A stretch of 37,828 nucleotides of DNA from a bacterium BMS3Abin08 (GTDB lineage Bacteria; Nitrospirota; Thermodesulfovibrionia; Thermodesulfovibrionales; JdFR-85). Location: contig BDTA01000106.1 in the NCBI GenBank assembly GCA_002897935.1, positions 1-37,828 of the forward strand. Direction: 5' to 3'. This document shows positions 8,556 through 17,963 of the stretch, piece by piece (the first letter of the stretch is position 1; each line of letters opens with the position of its first letter). The notes under the pieces were generated by a model, which was not told the DNA's origin, made no database searches, and saw only the letters and a program-made list of their open reading frames with translations. A program made the translations under genes and the position numbers.

Positions 8556-8921
8556 ATGGCAAAAACTCTTTTAATAGTAGATGACTCAGCTTCCATGAGA
8601 CAGCTCGTATCCTTTGCTTTAAAGGATGCAGGATATGAAGTGATTACCGCAATAAATGGAAGGGATGCGCTGAATAAACTGAATGGCACAAAGATTGATA
8701 TGGTAATCACTGATCTTAATATGCCGGAGATGGATGGGATTGAATTCATAAAACAACTGCGCAGTAACTCCGGATACAAATTCACACCCGTGCTTATGCT
8801 GACGACGGAATCTCAGGAATCAAAGAAACAGGAAGGCAAGCAGGCAGGCGCCAGCGGCTGGATAGTAAAACCCTTTACACCTGAACAGTTGATAACTACT
8901 ACAAAAAAATTTGTGAGATAA
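8556..8921 (+). CDS. cheY: CheY response regulator
   Basis: A single-domain receiver of 121 residues with acidic pocket D9/D10, phospho-acceptor D53 (MVITDLNMPEMDG), T83/T84 and K105 in VKPFTPEQL. No output domain, hence CheY: phosphorylated by CheA, it diffuses to the flagellar switch. It begins two bases after the preceding receptor gene, so the two are co-translated or at least co-transcribed. It could also be a CheY that acts as a phosphate sink. Confidence 0.95.
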   Translation: MAKTLLIVDDSASMRQLVSFALKDAGYEVITAINGRDALNKLNGTKIDMVITDLNMPEMDGIEFIKQLRSNSGYKFTPVLMLTTESQESKKQEGKQAGASGWIVKPFTPEQLITTTKKFVR

Positions 8922-8964
8922 AAATAATAACTATACATGCTTCTCTAAAAGGAGGAAACGAACA

Positions 8965-9309
8965 ATGGAACTACAGGTTGAACAGTCGGGTGATATAGAA
9001 AGGTTGACTTTTGCCGGTGAACTGACCGTACAGCATTCGGATAAACTGAGGGTATCCCTGATGAGGACACTGGATAGTGTAAATCACGTATTTATCGATC
9101 TCGAAAATGTGACATCGGTTGACCTGTCCTGCCTGCAACTTCTCTGTTCGGCCTGTCATTCCTCACAGAAATTAAACAAACTCCTGACGATAACGGACAA
9201 ACGTCCGGAGATTTTCAAAAAGGCAATCGAGGATGCCGGATATTCCCGCCATGTAGGTTGTGCCTCTACTATCAACAAAAGCTGCTTATGGATAGAAAAT
9301 GGCAACTGA
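8965..9309 (+). CDS. STAS-domain protein
   Basis: A 114-residue STAS domain like anti-sigma-factor antagonists. It has beta strands around RLTFAGELTVQHSDKLR, and the loop VTSVDLSCLQLLCSA places S55 where SpoIIAA-type proteins are phosphorylated. AAGGAGG precedes the ATG by 8 bases. Position between cheY and cheA, 19 bp before cheA, indicates a chemotaxis role. STAS proteins occur in several chemotaxis clusters, but their job there is not settled. No partner anti-sigma kinase is present in the window. Confidence 0.85.
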   Translation: MELQVEQSGDIERLTFAGELTVQHSDKLRVSLMRTLDSVNHVFIDLENVTSVDLSCLQLLCSACHSSQKLNKLLTITDKRPEIFKKAIEDAGYSRHVGCASTINKSCLWIENGN

Positions 9310-9328
9310 CGGGAAGGAGGTTCATGCG

Positions 9329-11788
9329 ATGGACAAACATAGAGAAGCCTTCAGAGATGAAGCATATGAATTACTGGCTGAGCTTGAAACATCACTGCTT
9401 GAGCTTGAAGATGCGCCTGAGGATATCGAAATTATCGGGCGCGTCTTTCGTGCAATGCATACGATCAAAGGCTCAGGGGCCATGTTCGGGTTTGATGACA
9501 TTGCAGCATTTACACACGAAATCGAAACGGTTTTCGATCTTGTACGGAACGGGGAAATATCCGTCACAAAAGAGTTGATCGACCTGACACTCTCCGCCCG
9601 TGACCATATCCGTACAATGCTTGACGCCTCTGATGGAGGTGAGACAACGGATGAGGTAATGGCCGGAGAGATCATGGCATCCCTCAAGAAGCTGATTCCA
9701 GGCAGTGAAGAGACAAAAGAGGATGCCGAGGGCCCGGTGCTGCTGACAGATCTGATCGATGAGGCTATTGTCAGGGTGCTCTCCGAAAATGAAGAACAAA
9801 GACTGAGAGCAAATATAAAGAAAAACAAGAGGATATACTGCATAGACACAGTCGCCTCTTCTCCCGATTTTGACAGTGCACTCTCCGAGATCAAGGCAAA
9901 GATCAAAAAACAAGGTGAATTAATATCGATCCATCCAATCTCTGAAGATGTCACTGCCGGTACCGTAAGATTTAAATTACTCTTTGCCTCCGACAAGACC
10001 CCTGAATCTCTGAAAGCCGCCTTAGGGGTTATGCCTGAGCAGATTACGAGTAGAACGGGAGAGGATGATTTTAGTTCAACAGGCCTCCCGTCATCCGATA
10101 CCCGGGAAGAAAGCATCACCTACCGTATCAGATTCCGCCCCTCCCGGGATATTTTCGCAAAAGGCACAAATCCGGTTCTCTTGCTTGACGAGCTTCGCCA
10201 GAGCGGTAAATGCAAGGTGGTGGCACAGACGGATGCCATCCCGTTGTTGGAAGACTTTGATCCTGAGGCCTGTTACACATACTGGGATGTGATTCTGACC
10301 ACCCATCGAGGGATAAATGCCATAAAAGACGTGTTTATCTTTGTTGAGGACGACAGCGAGTTGATCATCGATGTCATCGATGATGACGGAAGACTGGACA
10401 ATGAAGCCGGTTACAAGAGGCTTGGAGAGATCCTGATTGAACGTGGCGATCTGACACATGAGGATCTTCAAAAAGTGCTCAGTTCCCAGAAACGCATTGG
10501 AGAGATGCTGGTTGATGCCGGAGTGATCGACACCGGAAAGGTCCAATCAGCGCTTATTGAACAGCAGCACGTCAGTGATGTAAGAGAGAGCCGCCGGAAG
10601 GCGGAATCCCTCTCAAGCATCAGGGTGTCCTCAGGTAAGCTGGACAGTCTTGTGGACCTGGTGGGTGAGCTGGTGACGGTTCAGTCCCGCTTAAGCCGGA
10701 CGGCTGCCTATCAAAACGATCCCGAGTTACTCTCTATAGCAGAGGAGGTGGAACGTTTGACCTGCGAACTCCGTGACAACACGATGAGCATCCGCATGCT
10801 TCCGATCGGGACGACGTTCAGTAAATTCAGACGTCTGGTGCGTACCCTTTCCAACGAACTGGGTAAGGAGGTCGTAATGACGACCGAGGGAGCAGAGACG
10901 GAACTGGATAAGACGGTAATCGAACGCTTAAACGATCCCCTTGTGCACCTGATCAGAAACAGCATCGATCACGGGATAGAACTTCCCGGGGTACGTGAGG
11001 GTTCAGGGAAACCGAGACAGGGGACGGTACATCTTTCGGCAATACACTCCGGCGCCAATGTACTGATCAGGATAGAGGATGACGGTTCAGGGCTTAATGC
11101 CGGGGCCATAAAGGCCATGGCCTTGGAGAAGGGACTGGTCTCGCATGATCTGGAAATGACGGAAAAAGAGGTGTTTGCATTAATCTTTGCCCCGGGATTT
11201 TCCACCGCAAAAAACGTTACGGGCGTATCCGGACGCGGGGTGGGAATGGACGTTGTTAAAAGGGGTATCGAAGCTCTCAGGGGCTCAATCGACATAAACA
11301 GTAAGAAGGGCGCCGGGACGACTATTACCCTGAAACTGCCACTCACACTGGCGATCATTGACGGTCTTCTGGTGAAGGTTGCAGGAGAATTCTTCGTATT
11401 GCCCCTTTCGATTGTAGAGGGATGCGTGGAACTGTCGCGTGAAGACGTGGCAAGGGCCCACGGCCGGCATGTGGCAAATGTCCGCGGGGAACTGGTTCCA
11501 TACATCTGCCTGAAAGAACACTTCATGATAAACAGAGAGGCCCCGGGCATAGAGCAAATAGTGATAACAGAGGTGGACGGCAGCAGGGTCGGTTTTGTGG
11601 TGGATAATGTGATAGGTGAGCACCAGACCGTAATCAAATCACTGGGCAGCTTCTACAAAGACATGGAAGGAGTATCAGGGGCGACCATACTGGGTGACGG
11701 AAGGGTGGCCCTGATTCTGGATGCCCCAAAGCTCGTTCAGGCTGTGGAACGGGAAGAGGCAGGGATATATAGCAACATACAAAGCTAA
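9329..11788 (+). CDS. cheA: CheA histidine kinase with inserted MshEN-like module
   Basis: An 819-residue CheA. P1 Hpt has phosphorylatable H44 (RAMHTIKGSGAMFGFD). The region of about 165-350 is long and holds two alpha/beta stretches (around IRFRPSRDIFAKGTNPVLLL) in the P2 place. At 362-415 two tandem units LGEILIERGDL and IGEMLVDAGVI resemble the MshEN/GspE-N fold, unusual for CheA. Then P3 dimerisation (434-500), the ATPase with N-box HLIRNSIDHG, EDDGSGL and GRGVGMD, and a C-terminal CheW-like P5. The start is set at 9329 because AAGGAGG lies 8 bases upstream; an ATG at 9299 would overlap the STAS gene. Confidence 0.96.
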   Translation: MDKHREAFRDEAYELLAELETSLLELEDAPEDIEIIGRVFRAMHTIKGSGAMFGFDDIAAFTHEIETVFDLVRNGEISVTKELIDLTLSARDHIRTMLDASDGGETTDEVMAGEIMASLKKLIPGSEETKEDAEGPVLLTDLIDEAIVRVLSENEEQRLRANIKKNKRIYCIDTVASSPDFDSALSEIKAKIKKQGELISIHPISEDVTAGTVRFKLLFASDKTPESLKAALGVMPEQITSRTGEDDFSSTGLPSSDTREESITYRIRFRPSRDIFAKGTNPVLLLDELRQSGKCKVVAQTDAIPLLEDFDPEACYTYWDVILTTHRGINAIKDVFIFVEDDSELIIDVIDDDGRLDNEAGYKRLGEILIERGDLTHEDLQKVLSSQKRIGEMLVDAGVIDTGKVQSALIEQQHVSDVRESRRKAESLSSIRVSSGKLDSLVDLVGELVTVQSRLSRTAAYQNDPELLSIAEEVERLTCELRDNTMSIRMLPIGTTFSKFRRLVRTLSNELGKEVVMTTEGAETELDKTVIERLNDPLVHLIRNSIDHGIELPGVREGSGKPRQGTVHLSAIHSGANVLIRIEDDGSGLNAGAIKAMALEKGLVSHDLEMTEKEVFALIFAPGFSTAKNVTGVSGRGVGMDVVKRGIEALRGSIDINSKKGAGTTITLKLPLTLAIIDGLLVKVAGEFFVLPLSIVEGCVELSREDVARAHGRHVANVRGELVPYICLKEHFMINREAPGIEQIVITEVDGSRVGFVVDNVIGEHQTVIKSLGSFYKDMEGVSGATILGDGRVALILDAPKLVQAVEREEAGIYSNIQS

Positions 11789-11831
11789 ACCCGCAGCAAC
11801 TATCTTAATTTCTACCTTGCATCAAGAGAAG

Positions 11832-12704
11832 ATGGACTATAACGGCTATAAGGACGTATTTAAGACGACTTTGTCAACAAAGGAATTTACCCGTCTGGGC
11901 GAATTCATCCAAACAGAGTGCGGCATTAAAATGTCGGCTTCAAAGAAGACCATGCTTGAGGCAAGGCTCCGCAAAAGACTGCGCTGCCTGGATATGGAGT
12001 CATTCAGCGAATACTGCGACTACCTGTTCAGCCCTCGGGGGGTTAAAAATGAACTGATCCACATGATTGATGTTGTCACTACCAATAAGACCGACTTCTT
12101 CAGGGAGCCTGCTCATTTCGATTATCTGTTCCATACGGCATTGCCCGAGTTGATTGCCTCCCGTGGTTCGGGCATTAGAAAAAAACTCATGCTCTGGAGT
12201 GCCGGCTGTTCCACAGGCGAGGAGCCGTACACCCTATCAATGGTCTTGAGTGAATTTGCTGAAAGTCATCCCGGATCTGCAATTAACTACATGATCCTTG
12301 CCACCGATATTTCAACAAAAGTGCTTGAGCAGGCAAAACTTGGAATTTACGAATATGACAAAATAGAACCGATACCGATGGAATTCAGGAAGAAATATCT
12401 CCTGCGAGGCAAGGACAGGGGGAAAAAACTGATAAGAATCATACCGGAACTGAGGACGGTTATAAAATTCCGGAGATTGAATTTCATGGAAGGTGACTTT
12501 GGCATGAGAGAGCCTATGGACATCATCTTTTGCCGCAACGTTATCATTTACTTTGACAGGCCGACCCAGGAAATACTGTTAAACCGCTTTTGCCGTCACT
12601 TAAGGCCCGGAGGCTATATCTTTATGGGACACTCCGAGACGCTTCATGGCCTGAACGTCCCTTTAGTCCAGGCTGCTCCAATGGTCTACAGGAAACCGAT
12701 GTGA
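11832..12704 (+). CDS. cheR: CheR protein-glutamate methyltransferase
   Basis: A 290-residue CheR. The helical N-terminal domain includes TNKTDFFREPAHFDYL. The SAM-binding motif WSAGCSTGEEPYTLSM follows, then ATDIS, IIFCRNVIIYF and the C-terminal GHSETL. It methylates receptor glutamates in adaptation. The start at 11832 (MDYNGYKD) lies 43 bases after the cheA stop; the frame extends upstream into cheA but that part has no CheR similarity. Its TGA overlaps the GTG of cheD by 4 bases. Confidence 0.96.
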   Translation: MDYNGYKDVFKTTLSTKEFTRLGEFIQTECGIKMSASKKTMLEARLRKRLRCLDMESFSEYCDYLFSPRGVKNELIHMIDVVTTNKTDFFREPAHFDYLFHTALPELIASRGSGIRKKLMLWSAGCSTGEEPYTLSMVLSEFAESHPGSAINYMILATDISTKVLEQAKLGIYEYDKIEPIPMEFRKKYLLRGKDRGKKLIRIIPELRTVIKFRRLNFMEGDFGMREPMDIIFCRNVIIYFDRPTQEILLNRFCRHLRPGGYIFMGHSETLHGLNVPLVQAAPMVYRKPM

Positions 12705-13243
12705 ACCCGTTAAAAACAAAACTGCCTGTTGTTTATCTTAAACCCGGCGAGATGTATACGGCAGAGAGGCCAACCATGGTGTCAACAGTGCTTGGATCCT
12801 GTGTATCCGTTACGATGTTCAGCCGCCGCCTCAAGATAGGGGCCATCTGTCATGGATTTCTGCCAAAATGCACGAATACGAAACACTGTGATAGTCATTA
12901 CATGGAAGAGTTTAAGTATGTCGACTATTCCATCATGCAAATGATTGAAGGCTTTGATAAATATGGTATTAAACGCAGTGAGATCGAGGTTAAACTATTC
13001 GGCGGTGCAGATGCTTTATCTTTACAGGGAGATAAACCCGGTACCTTTACCGTAGGAAGACAGAATATTCAAACAGCCATACAGGTCATCAAAAACGAAA
13101 GGCTCCATCTTATCATCTCCGATACCGGGGGGTTGCGGGGTCGTAAACTTATATTCTATACACACACCGGCGAGGTGCTTTTAAAACGTCTGAAACAAGG
13201 AAGATTTGTTAAAAAACCAACATTATCAAGGAATCTTAAATGA
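12701..13243 (+). CDS. cheD: CheD receptor glutamine deamidase
   Basis: A 180-residue CheD with GTG start at 12701, overlapping the cheR stop as GTGA. The catalytic cysteine is C34 in [11 protein letters not shown] and the histidine H51 in AICHGFLP, 17 residues apart as in the Thermotoga enzyme. LFGGAD and [17 protein letters not shown] are family motifs. It deamidates receptor glutamines and, in some species, binds CheC. No CheC is visible here. Its stop overlaps cheB by 4 bases (ATGA), so cheR-cheD-cheB are translationally coupled. Confidence 0.95.
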   Translation: MNPLKTKLPVVYLKPGEMYTAERPTMVSTVLGSCVSVTMFSRRLKIGAICHGFLPKCTNTKHCDSHYMEEFKYVDYSIMQMIEGFDKYGIKRSEIEVKLFGGADALSLQGDKPGTFTVGRQNIQTAIQVIKNERLHLIISDTGGLRGRKLIFYTHTGEVLLKRLKQGRFVKKPTLSRNLK

Positions 13244-14304
13244 AAAAGAAAATCAAGGTACTTATTATAGACGACTCCGCTATAGTCCGTCAGACACTGG
13301 AAGAGATACTTTCTTCAGATCCGCAGATAGAAGTGATGGACACCGCCGCAGACCCGATTATAGCTGCTGAGAAAATCAGACATGCAATTCCGGATGTTAT
13401 CACCCTGGATGTGGAAATGCCGCGTATGGACGGCATCAGATTTTTGCATATAATTATGAGCCAGCACCCCATTCCTGTCGTCATGTGCTCGAGCCTCACT
13501 GAAAAGGGATCTGAAACAGCCCTGGAGGCCCTTGAATACGGAGCAGTTGAAATTATCCAGAAACCAAGAATTGGAGCAAAACAGTTTCTGGAAGAATCAA
13601 GAATCCGCATATGTGATGCGGTGAAGGCGGCATCTATCGCAAGGCCGAGGCGACTTACAAAATCCCGGAAGATTGAACCAAAGCTTACAGCCGATGCCAT
13701 TATTCCCAGGACTACATCAAAGGCAATGACACAGACAACCGAACGGGTTGTTGTTATAGGAGCATCAACGGGCGGTACAGAGGCGCTGAGGGTTTTTCTT
13801 GAAACCCTCCCCATCGACTCCCCAGGCATAGTAATAGTGCAGCACATGCCGGAGCATTTTACCACCGCCTTTGCCAGGCGACTCGATGGTATTTGCAGGG
13901 TATCGGTCAAAGAGGCTGCCAATAACGACACAGCAATCAGGGGCCGGGCGCTTATTGCCCCGGGGAACCGTCATACACTGCTCAAACGCAGTGGCGCACG
14001 TTACTATGTTGAGGTTAAAGACGGGCCGTTAGTCTGCCGGCACCGCCCCTCTGTGGACGTCCTGTTCCGTTCGGCAGCCCGCTACGCAGGCAAAAATGCC
14101 GTGGGTGTTATTATGACCGGGATGGGTGACGACGGTGCACGCGGGATGATAGAGATGAGGGACTCAGGTGCATTCACAATCGCCCAGGACGAAAAAACGT
14201 CGGTGGTCTTTGGAATGCCCAATGAGGCCATCAAAAGGGGTGGTGTGGATATTGTCCTTCCACTTGAAAAGATCGCAAAAGAGGTAATCAGTACCTGTGG
14301 ATAA
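13240..14304 (+). CDS. cheB: CheB protein-glutamate methylesterase
   Basis: A 354-residue CheB: receiver with D57 ([13 protein letters not shown]), linker about 130-165, and the methylesterase domain with catalytic S176 ([12 protein letters not shown]), H202 ([11 protein letters not shown]) and D298 ([12 protein letters not shown]). Phosphorylated by CheA, it removes receptor methyl groups. It starts within the cheD stop (ATGA). It is the last gene of the tightly packed cheR-cheD-cheB block; more than 800 bp without genes follows. Confidence 0.97.
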   Translation: MKKKIKVLIIDDSAIVRQTLEEILSSDPQIEVMDTAADPIIAAEKIRHAIPDVITLDVEMPRMDGIRFLHIIMSQHPIPVVMCSSLTEKGSETALEALEYGAVEIIQKPRIGAKQFLEESRIRICDAVKAASIARPRRLTKSRKIEPKLTADAIIPRTTSKAMTQTTERVVVIGASTGGTEALRVFLETLPIDSPGIVIVQHMPEHFTTAFARRLDGICRVSVKEAANNDTAIRGRALIAPGNRHTLLKRSGARYYVEVKDGPLVCRHRPSVDVLFRSAARYAGKNAVGVIMTGMGDDGARGMIEMRDSGAFTIAQDEKTSVVFGMPNEAIKRGGVDIVLPLEKIAKEVISTCG

Positions 14305-14490
14305 CCATCTGATATAGAAATGTTTAATCAGCAATCCACGCAAGAACCAACGATTGCTTCATCGCTTTACTCTCACCCCCCTTCCGACAATCCACAGACT
14401 TGCTCAGGCAGTTTTAATCTATACCACTGCCGGATTTTGTCTATTCGGCACTCCTGCCTTCTGAACGGTCTTTAAGCAAATGGGTTAGAC

Positions 14491-14624
14491 AGAGCCCGTG
14501 TATAAATTACGGTTATTTGTCATTCCCGCAAGTGAAGCGCGCCGGGAATCCTTCTTAAAGAACGATTCCGGACAAGCCGGAATGACGGAATAACGACAAC
14601 CGTTCGACTTTATACACAGGCTTT
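14491..14624 (+). repeat. MITE-like repeat, family A, copy 2
   Basis: Ends are inverted: GAGCCCGTGTATAAA at the left and TTTATACACAGGCTTT at the right. Inside are TTGTCATTCCCGC, a spacer, and ATTCCGGACAAGCCGGAAT followed by GAC. There is no coding capacity, as expected for a non-autonomous element. Confidence 0.75.
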
Positions 14625-14628
14625 ATAT

Positions 14629-14772
14629 AGGGTCTGTGTATAAACTGCCATTTCTTATTTCTGTCATGTCCCGAACGCTTTCGGGATATCCAGAACTTAT
14701 TGAAAAGAATAGATTCCGGCTTAAGAACTGCCGGAATGACAGATAGAGAGACTGACTTTATACACGGGCTCT
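14629..14772 (+). repeat. MITE-like repeat, family A, copy 3
   Basis: Begins 5 bp after copy 2 with GGGTCTGTGTATAAA and ends with TTTATACACGGGCTC. The interior differs from copy 2 (palindrome TCCCGAACGCTTTCGGGA and ATTCCGGCTTAAGAACTGCC), so the ends are conserved more than the middle. Confidence 0.72.
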
Positions 14773-14910
14773 ATATAGTAGTATTGCCGGTGAAGTCATT
14801 GTTTCGACATTTATTTGGTTAATCCCTTCGTTCACCTTACGTTCTCTGATGACTTATATAATTGCAATATCCCGGATTACACTTATTGCAACCTATTAAT
14901 TTATAAAGCA

Positions 14911-14961
14911 CGTTACAATGCACCTTGCCGAAAGCCCCGACCTTAGGTCGGAGATCTTGAG
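14911..14961 (+). repeat. Dispersed hairpin repeat, family B, copy 1
   Basis: A conserved lead CGTTACAATGCACCTTGCCG, then AAAGC and a hairpin CCGACCT/AGGTCGG. Related copies at 25516 and 28874 keep the lead and the pairing but change the stem bases. Confidence 0.65.
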
Positions 14962-15135
14962 ATTATCCGGATCGTGTCTATAAACATCTCTTATTCTTTT
15001 ATAAGTTATGGCATGATTCTTGTATTGTATCCCCTTGAGGAAACACTGTAATCGCACCTGAACCGGGTAGCGGTACTTTGATAACGCTGATGATAACGCC
15101 AAAGTGCAGCGATAAAGACTAAATGAAAGTATAAC

Positions 15136-15783
15136 ATGAGTTTAAAGGTGGTTCTGGTCGATGACCACACTATATTCCGCGAGGGCCTTCGCTGTTTAAT
15201 CGAGAAACAGCCTGATTTAGAAGTAGTCGGTGAGGCAGCTGATGGACGGAAGGCGATTCATGTGGCCGATGAATTGAGACCGGACCTTGTGATCATGGAC
15301 GTAAAAATGCCCGTCATGAACGGAATAGATGCCACCCGTCAGATCGTTGACAAATTCTCCGGAGTAAAAGTGCTTGCCCTGTCAATGTATTCCGACACGC
15401 GGTTTGTATTGGAAATGCTCCGGGCCGGGGCATCGGGTTACCTGCTGAAGGATTCCACCTTCGAGGAACTCAACCGTGCTATCCGGACCGTGGTCTCAAA
15501 CAAGATCTACCTGAGCCCGGGAATAGCCTGCATCGTTGTTGAAACCCTCTTAAGTCAACAGAGTTCGTCCGATTCTCTTGTATTTTCTCTCCTAACGGAC
15601 AGGGAACGGGAGGTGCTCCAGCTCCTCTCGGAAGGCAACTCGACAAAGCAAATCGCTTTACATCTATATGTGAGCGTAAAGACAGTGGAATCACACCGTA
15701 AGAATATCATGAATAAACTGGATATCCATACCGTGGCTGAACTCACCAAATATGCCATCCGTGAAGGATTGACCTCCCTGTAA
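15136..15783 (+). CDS. NarL/FixJ-family response regulator
   Basis: A 215-residue two-domain regulator. The receiver has D9/D10, phospho-acceptor D55 (LVIMDVKMPVMNG) and conserved LLKDST. A LuxR-type HTH (LTDREREVLQLLSEGNSTKQ, then KTVESHRKNIMNKL) is at the C-terminus. It binds DNA as a phosphorylated dimer. No sensor kinase is nearby. It lies between cheB and the second mcp-cheW pair, in the same direction, so it may regulate that pair or be driven by a distant kinase (inference). The ribosome site is weak. Confidence 0.93.
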   Translation: MSLKVVLVDDHTIFREGLRCLIEKQPDLEVVGEAADGRKAIHVADELRPDLVIMDVKMPVMNGIDATRQIVDKFSGVKVLALSMYSDTRFVLEMLRAGASGYLLKDSTFEELNRAIRTVVSNKIYLSPGIACIVVETLLSQQSSSDSLVFSLLTDREREVLQLLSEGNSTKQIALHLYVSVKTVESHRKNIMNKLDIHTVAELTKYAIREGLTSL

Positions 15784-15844
15784 TCAAGACCCTATGGGGG
15801 AGGGCTTGAGTCCGACCACGACTGCATCTCTTCATAACCATTAC

Positions 15845-15975
15845 CTAAATTGAGCGATTTTATTGTTGTTATGTGCAACGGTATCGGGTTTCCACTCAAT
15901 TTAGATATTACTATAATTCTCAGGTTTTTCGAGGTACTAAATCAGGAGTTACCCTATTTAGACATTACCCGAAAA
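15845..15975. promoter_or_regulatory. Structured region before the second receptor
   Basis: CTAAATTGAG (15845) and CTCAATTTAG (15895) form a perfect 10-bp inverted repeat, inside which CGAT/ATCG and GTTG/CAAC pair in nested order. Downstream GTTTTTCG pairs with CGAAAAAC, and TTTAGATATTAC recurs as TTTAGACATTAC. It could be an operator for the NarL-type regulator, an RNA leader, or a decayed repeat. The choice is open. Confidence 0.45.
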
Positions 15976-16035
15976 ACTCGATAAGAACACAGTCAGACAT
16001 TTACCAGGCTGCTTAAACGCTGATTATGCAAGGGG

Positions 16036-16041
16036 TATAAT
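16036..16041 (+). promoter_or_regulatory. Possible -10 element for the second mcp-cheW pair
   Basis: Consensus TATAAT 53 bp upstream of the receptor start. The -35 region 17 bp upstream (TTAAAC) is poor, so an activator may be needed. Confidence 0.35.
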
Positions 16042-16093
16042 AAACGCCTTGAAAAAATGTCAAATTTTCAACTTATTTAAAGGAGGAAATGGG

Positions 16094-17881
16094 ATGAATA
16101 TTATGAATAACATGAAAATTGGAACCAAGATCCTTGGTGTGGTGTCCGCTCTCCTGGGATTGATGGTGATAGTTGCCCTGTTCGGTATCATAAAGATAGG
16201 GAGCATAGGGAATGAAATAAAGGGAATCGCTGAAGAAGACATCCCGCTGACCAGGGCGGTCACTGCAATTGGAAACAACCAACTGGAGCAGGCAATATGG
16301 CTTGAACGTGGTTTAAGGTTTGGACAGGTGCGGACGGCAAAGGAGGTTGCAAGAGAGGGCCTTAAGACCGCTGAAGGAGAATTCGAAAGAATAGCCAAGT
16401 TGTCGGATGAAAAGATTAAAGAAGCAGAGAAAATAGCTGAAGAGGCGGCAGGAAAAGCCAGGACAGCAGATGCCCGGAGAAAATTTCAGGATATAGGAGA
16501 ACAACTCAAGGTCATTAAAAAAGAACATGCCGGCATAGGGAAGCGTGTAAGGGAGGCATTCCAACTGATTAAGCAGGGAAGACTTAACGAGGCAGGGACT
16601 CTTGCTCAAAAGATAGAAAAAGAGGAAGACGCCCTTGATAAAGAAATCAACAAATTCTTAAAAAAGGTTGAGAAATTTACCGGGAAAGCTGCACTCACGG
16701 CAGAAGGTGACGAAAAGACGGCTGTAAGGGGAATGGGGTTTCTTACTATTTTCTCCTTTATCTTTGGACTTGGTGCAGGGATTCTCATCACCCGCAGAAT
16801 AACCCGTCCAATGCACGAAGCTGTTAGAGTAGCCAATCAATTGTCCAAGGGAGACCTGACACTGAGTATAGATGTCTACGGCAAGGACGAAACAGGTCAG
16901 TTACTTGCAGCAATGAAAAACATGGCTGAAAAACTAAAGGAAATTGTGGCCGATGTGCAGTCCTCAGCAGACAATGTGGCCTCAGGCAGCCAGGAGATGA
17001 GTGCCGGTTCAGAGCAACTCTCACAGGGGGCGACAGAGCAGGCCTCATCGGTTGAGGAGGCATCATCGTCAATGGAACAGATGGCCTCCAATATAAGGCA
17101 GAATGCCGACAACGCACAGCAGACGGAGAAGATCGCGGTTAAATCCGCCGAGGATGCCCGGAAGGGCGGAAAGGCTGTAACAGAGACCGTCAACGCCATG
17201 AAGGAGATCGCTGAGAAGATATCGATCATCGAGGAGATAGCAAGGCAGACTAACCTCCTGGCATTGAATGCAGCTATTGAGGCAGCGCGGGCAGGTGAGC
17301 ACGGCAAGGGCTTTGCAGTGGTGGCCGCAGAGGTGAGAAAACTTGCAGAGCGGAGCCAGACCGCAGCGGCAGAGATCAGTGAGTTATCCGGCACAAGTGT
17401 AGAGGTAGCTGAGAAGGCTGGAGAGATGCTTGAAAAGCTCGTGCCCGATATCCAGAAGACAGCCGAACTGGTACAGGAGATCAGTGCGGCGAGTAACGAG
17501 CAGAATACGGGGGCCGAACAGATAAACAAGGCCATCCAGCAACTGGACCAGGTGATACAGCAGAACGCCGGGGCCTCGGAGGAACTGGCCTCGACCTCAG
17601 AGGAGCTTGCAAGCCAGGCAGAGCAGCTCCTGAGCGCGATTGAATTCTTTAAAGTTGGAGATAATGACAGGGAAATAACCGGAAGGACGGCGAAAAGACA
17701 AAAGAGGAGTTCTAAGGCAGCCAAAAAAGTAAAAGTTGCACCTTTGATACATGAAGAAGCTAACAGTCATGGAGATATTACAAACGAAACAAAAGACACC
17801 GGCAAACCGGCAGGGGTTGTTTTTAATATGGACAACGGCGGAAATGGAGACGAAATAGACAACGAGTTTGAGAGGTTTTAA
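16094..17881 (+). CDS. Methyl-accepting chemotaxis protein with HAMP
   Basis: A 595-residue receptor. TM1 lies at the N-terminus, the periplasmic helical sensor is related to that of the receptor at 4887, TM2 is near residue 216-235, then a HAMP domain ([20 protein letters not shown], ending before [10 protein letters not shown]) and the signalling domain. From MSAGSE to QAEQL the protein and DNA are nearly identical to the first receptor, while the sensor halves differ clearly. The tail ends EFERF, a CheR/CheB-tether type pentapeptide. The start at 16094 has AAAGGAGG 7 bases upstream; a further ATG at 16049 has none. Confidence 0.95.
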   Translation: MNIMNNMKIGTKILGVVSALLGLMVIVALFGIIKIGSIGNEIKGIAEEDIPLTRAVTAIGNNQLEQAIWLERGLRFGQVRTAKEVAREGLKTAEGEFERIAKLSDEKIKEAEKIAEEAAGKARTADARRKFQDIGEQLKVIKKEHAGIGKRVREAFQLIKQGRLNEAGTLAQKIEKEEDALDKEINKFLKKVEKFTGKAALTAEGDEKTAVRGMGFLTIFSFIFGLGAGILITRRITRPMHEAVRVANQLSKGDLTLSIDVYGKDETGQLLAAMKNMAEKLKEIVADVQSSADNVASGSQEMSAGSEQLSQGATEQASSVEEASSSMEQMASNIRQNADNAQQTEKIAVKSAEDARKGGKAVTETVNAMKEIAEKISIIEEIARQTNLLALNAAIEAARAGEHGKGFAVVAAEVRKLAERSQTAAAEISELSGTSVEVAEKAGEMLEKLVPDIQKTAELVQEISAASNEQNTGAEQINKAIQQLDQVIQQNAGASEELASTSEELASQAEQLLSAIEFFKVGDNDREITGRTAKRQKRSSKAAKKVKVAPLIHEEANSHGDITNETKDTGKPAGVVFNMDNGGNGDEIDNEFERF

Positions 17882-17892
17882 ACTGGAAGAAA

Positions 17893-17915
17893 GATTCCCG
17901 ACAAGCGGGAATGAC
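17893..17915 (+). repeat. Variant palindromic repeat core
   Basis: ATTCCCGACAAGCGGGAAT, flanked by GAC on the right, is a variant of the ATTCCGGACAAGCCGGAAT core found in the family A repeats. It lies in the 82-bp gap between the receptor and cheW, the same gap size as in the first mcp-cheW pair, where it is absent. Confidence 0.6.
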
Positions 17916-17963
17916 ACAACATGCGCAATAATTTATGACGCTGCATATATAATGGAGGACAAT

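Larger units (their letters stand above)
14305..15135. other. 831-bp gene-free gap filled with repeats
   Basis: No credible gene. From left to right it holds two adjacent MITE-like units of family A (14491-14624 and 14629-14772) and a family B hairpin repeat (14911-14961), then the leader of the NarL-type regulator. No convincing terminator follows cheB. The last 70 bp contain GATAACGCTGATGATAACG, a short repeat of unknown meaning. Confidence 0.7.

Noticed and set aside
9299-9328. Upstream ATG at 9299 as cheA start
   Set aside because: It would overlap the STAS gene and place the AAGGAGG ribosome site inside cheA; the Hpt domain begins at the ATG at 9329.
14491-14772. Regular palindromic repeats as a CRISPR array
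   Set aside because: Only two units, inverted ends, variable interiors and no equal-length spacers; no cas gene in the window.
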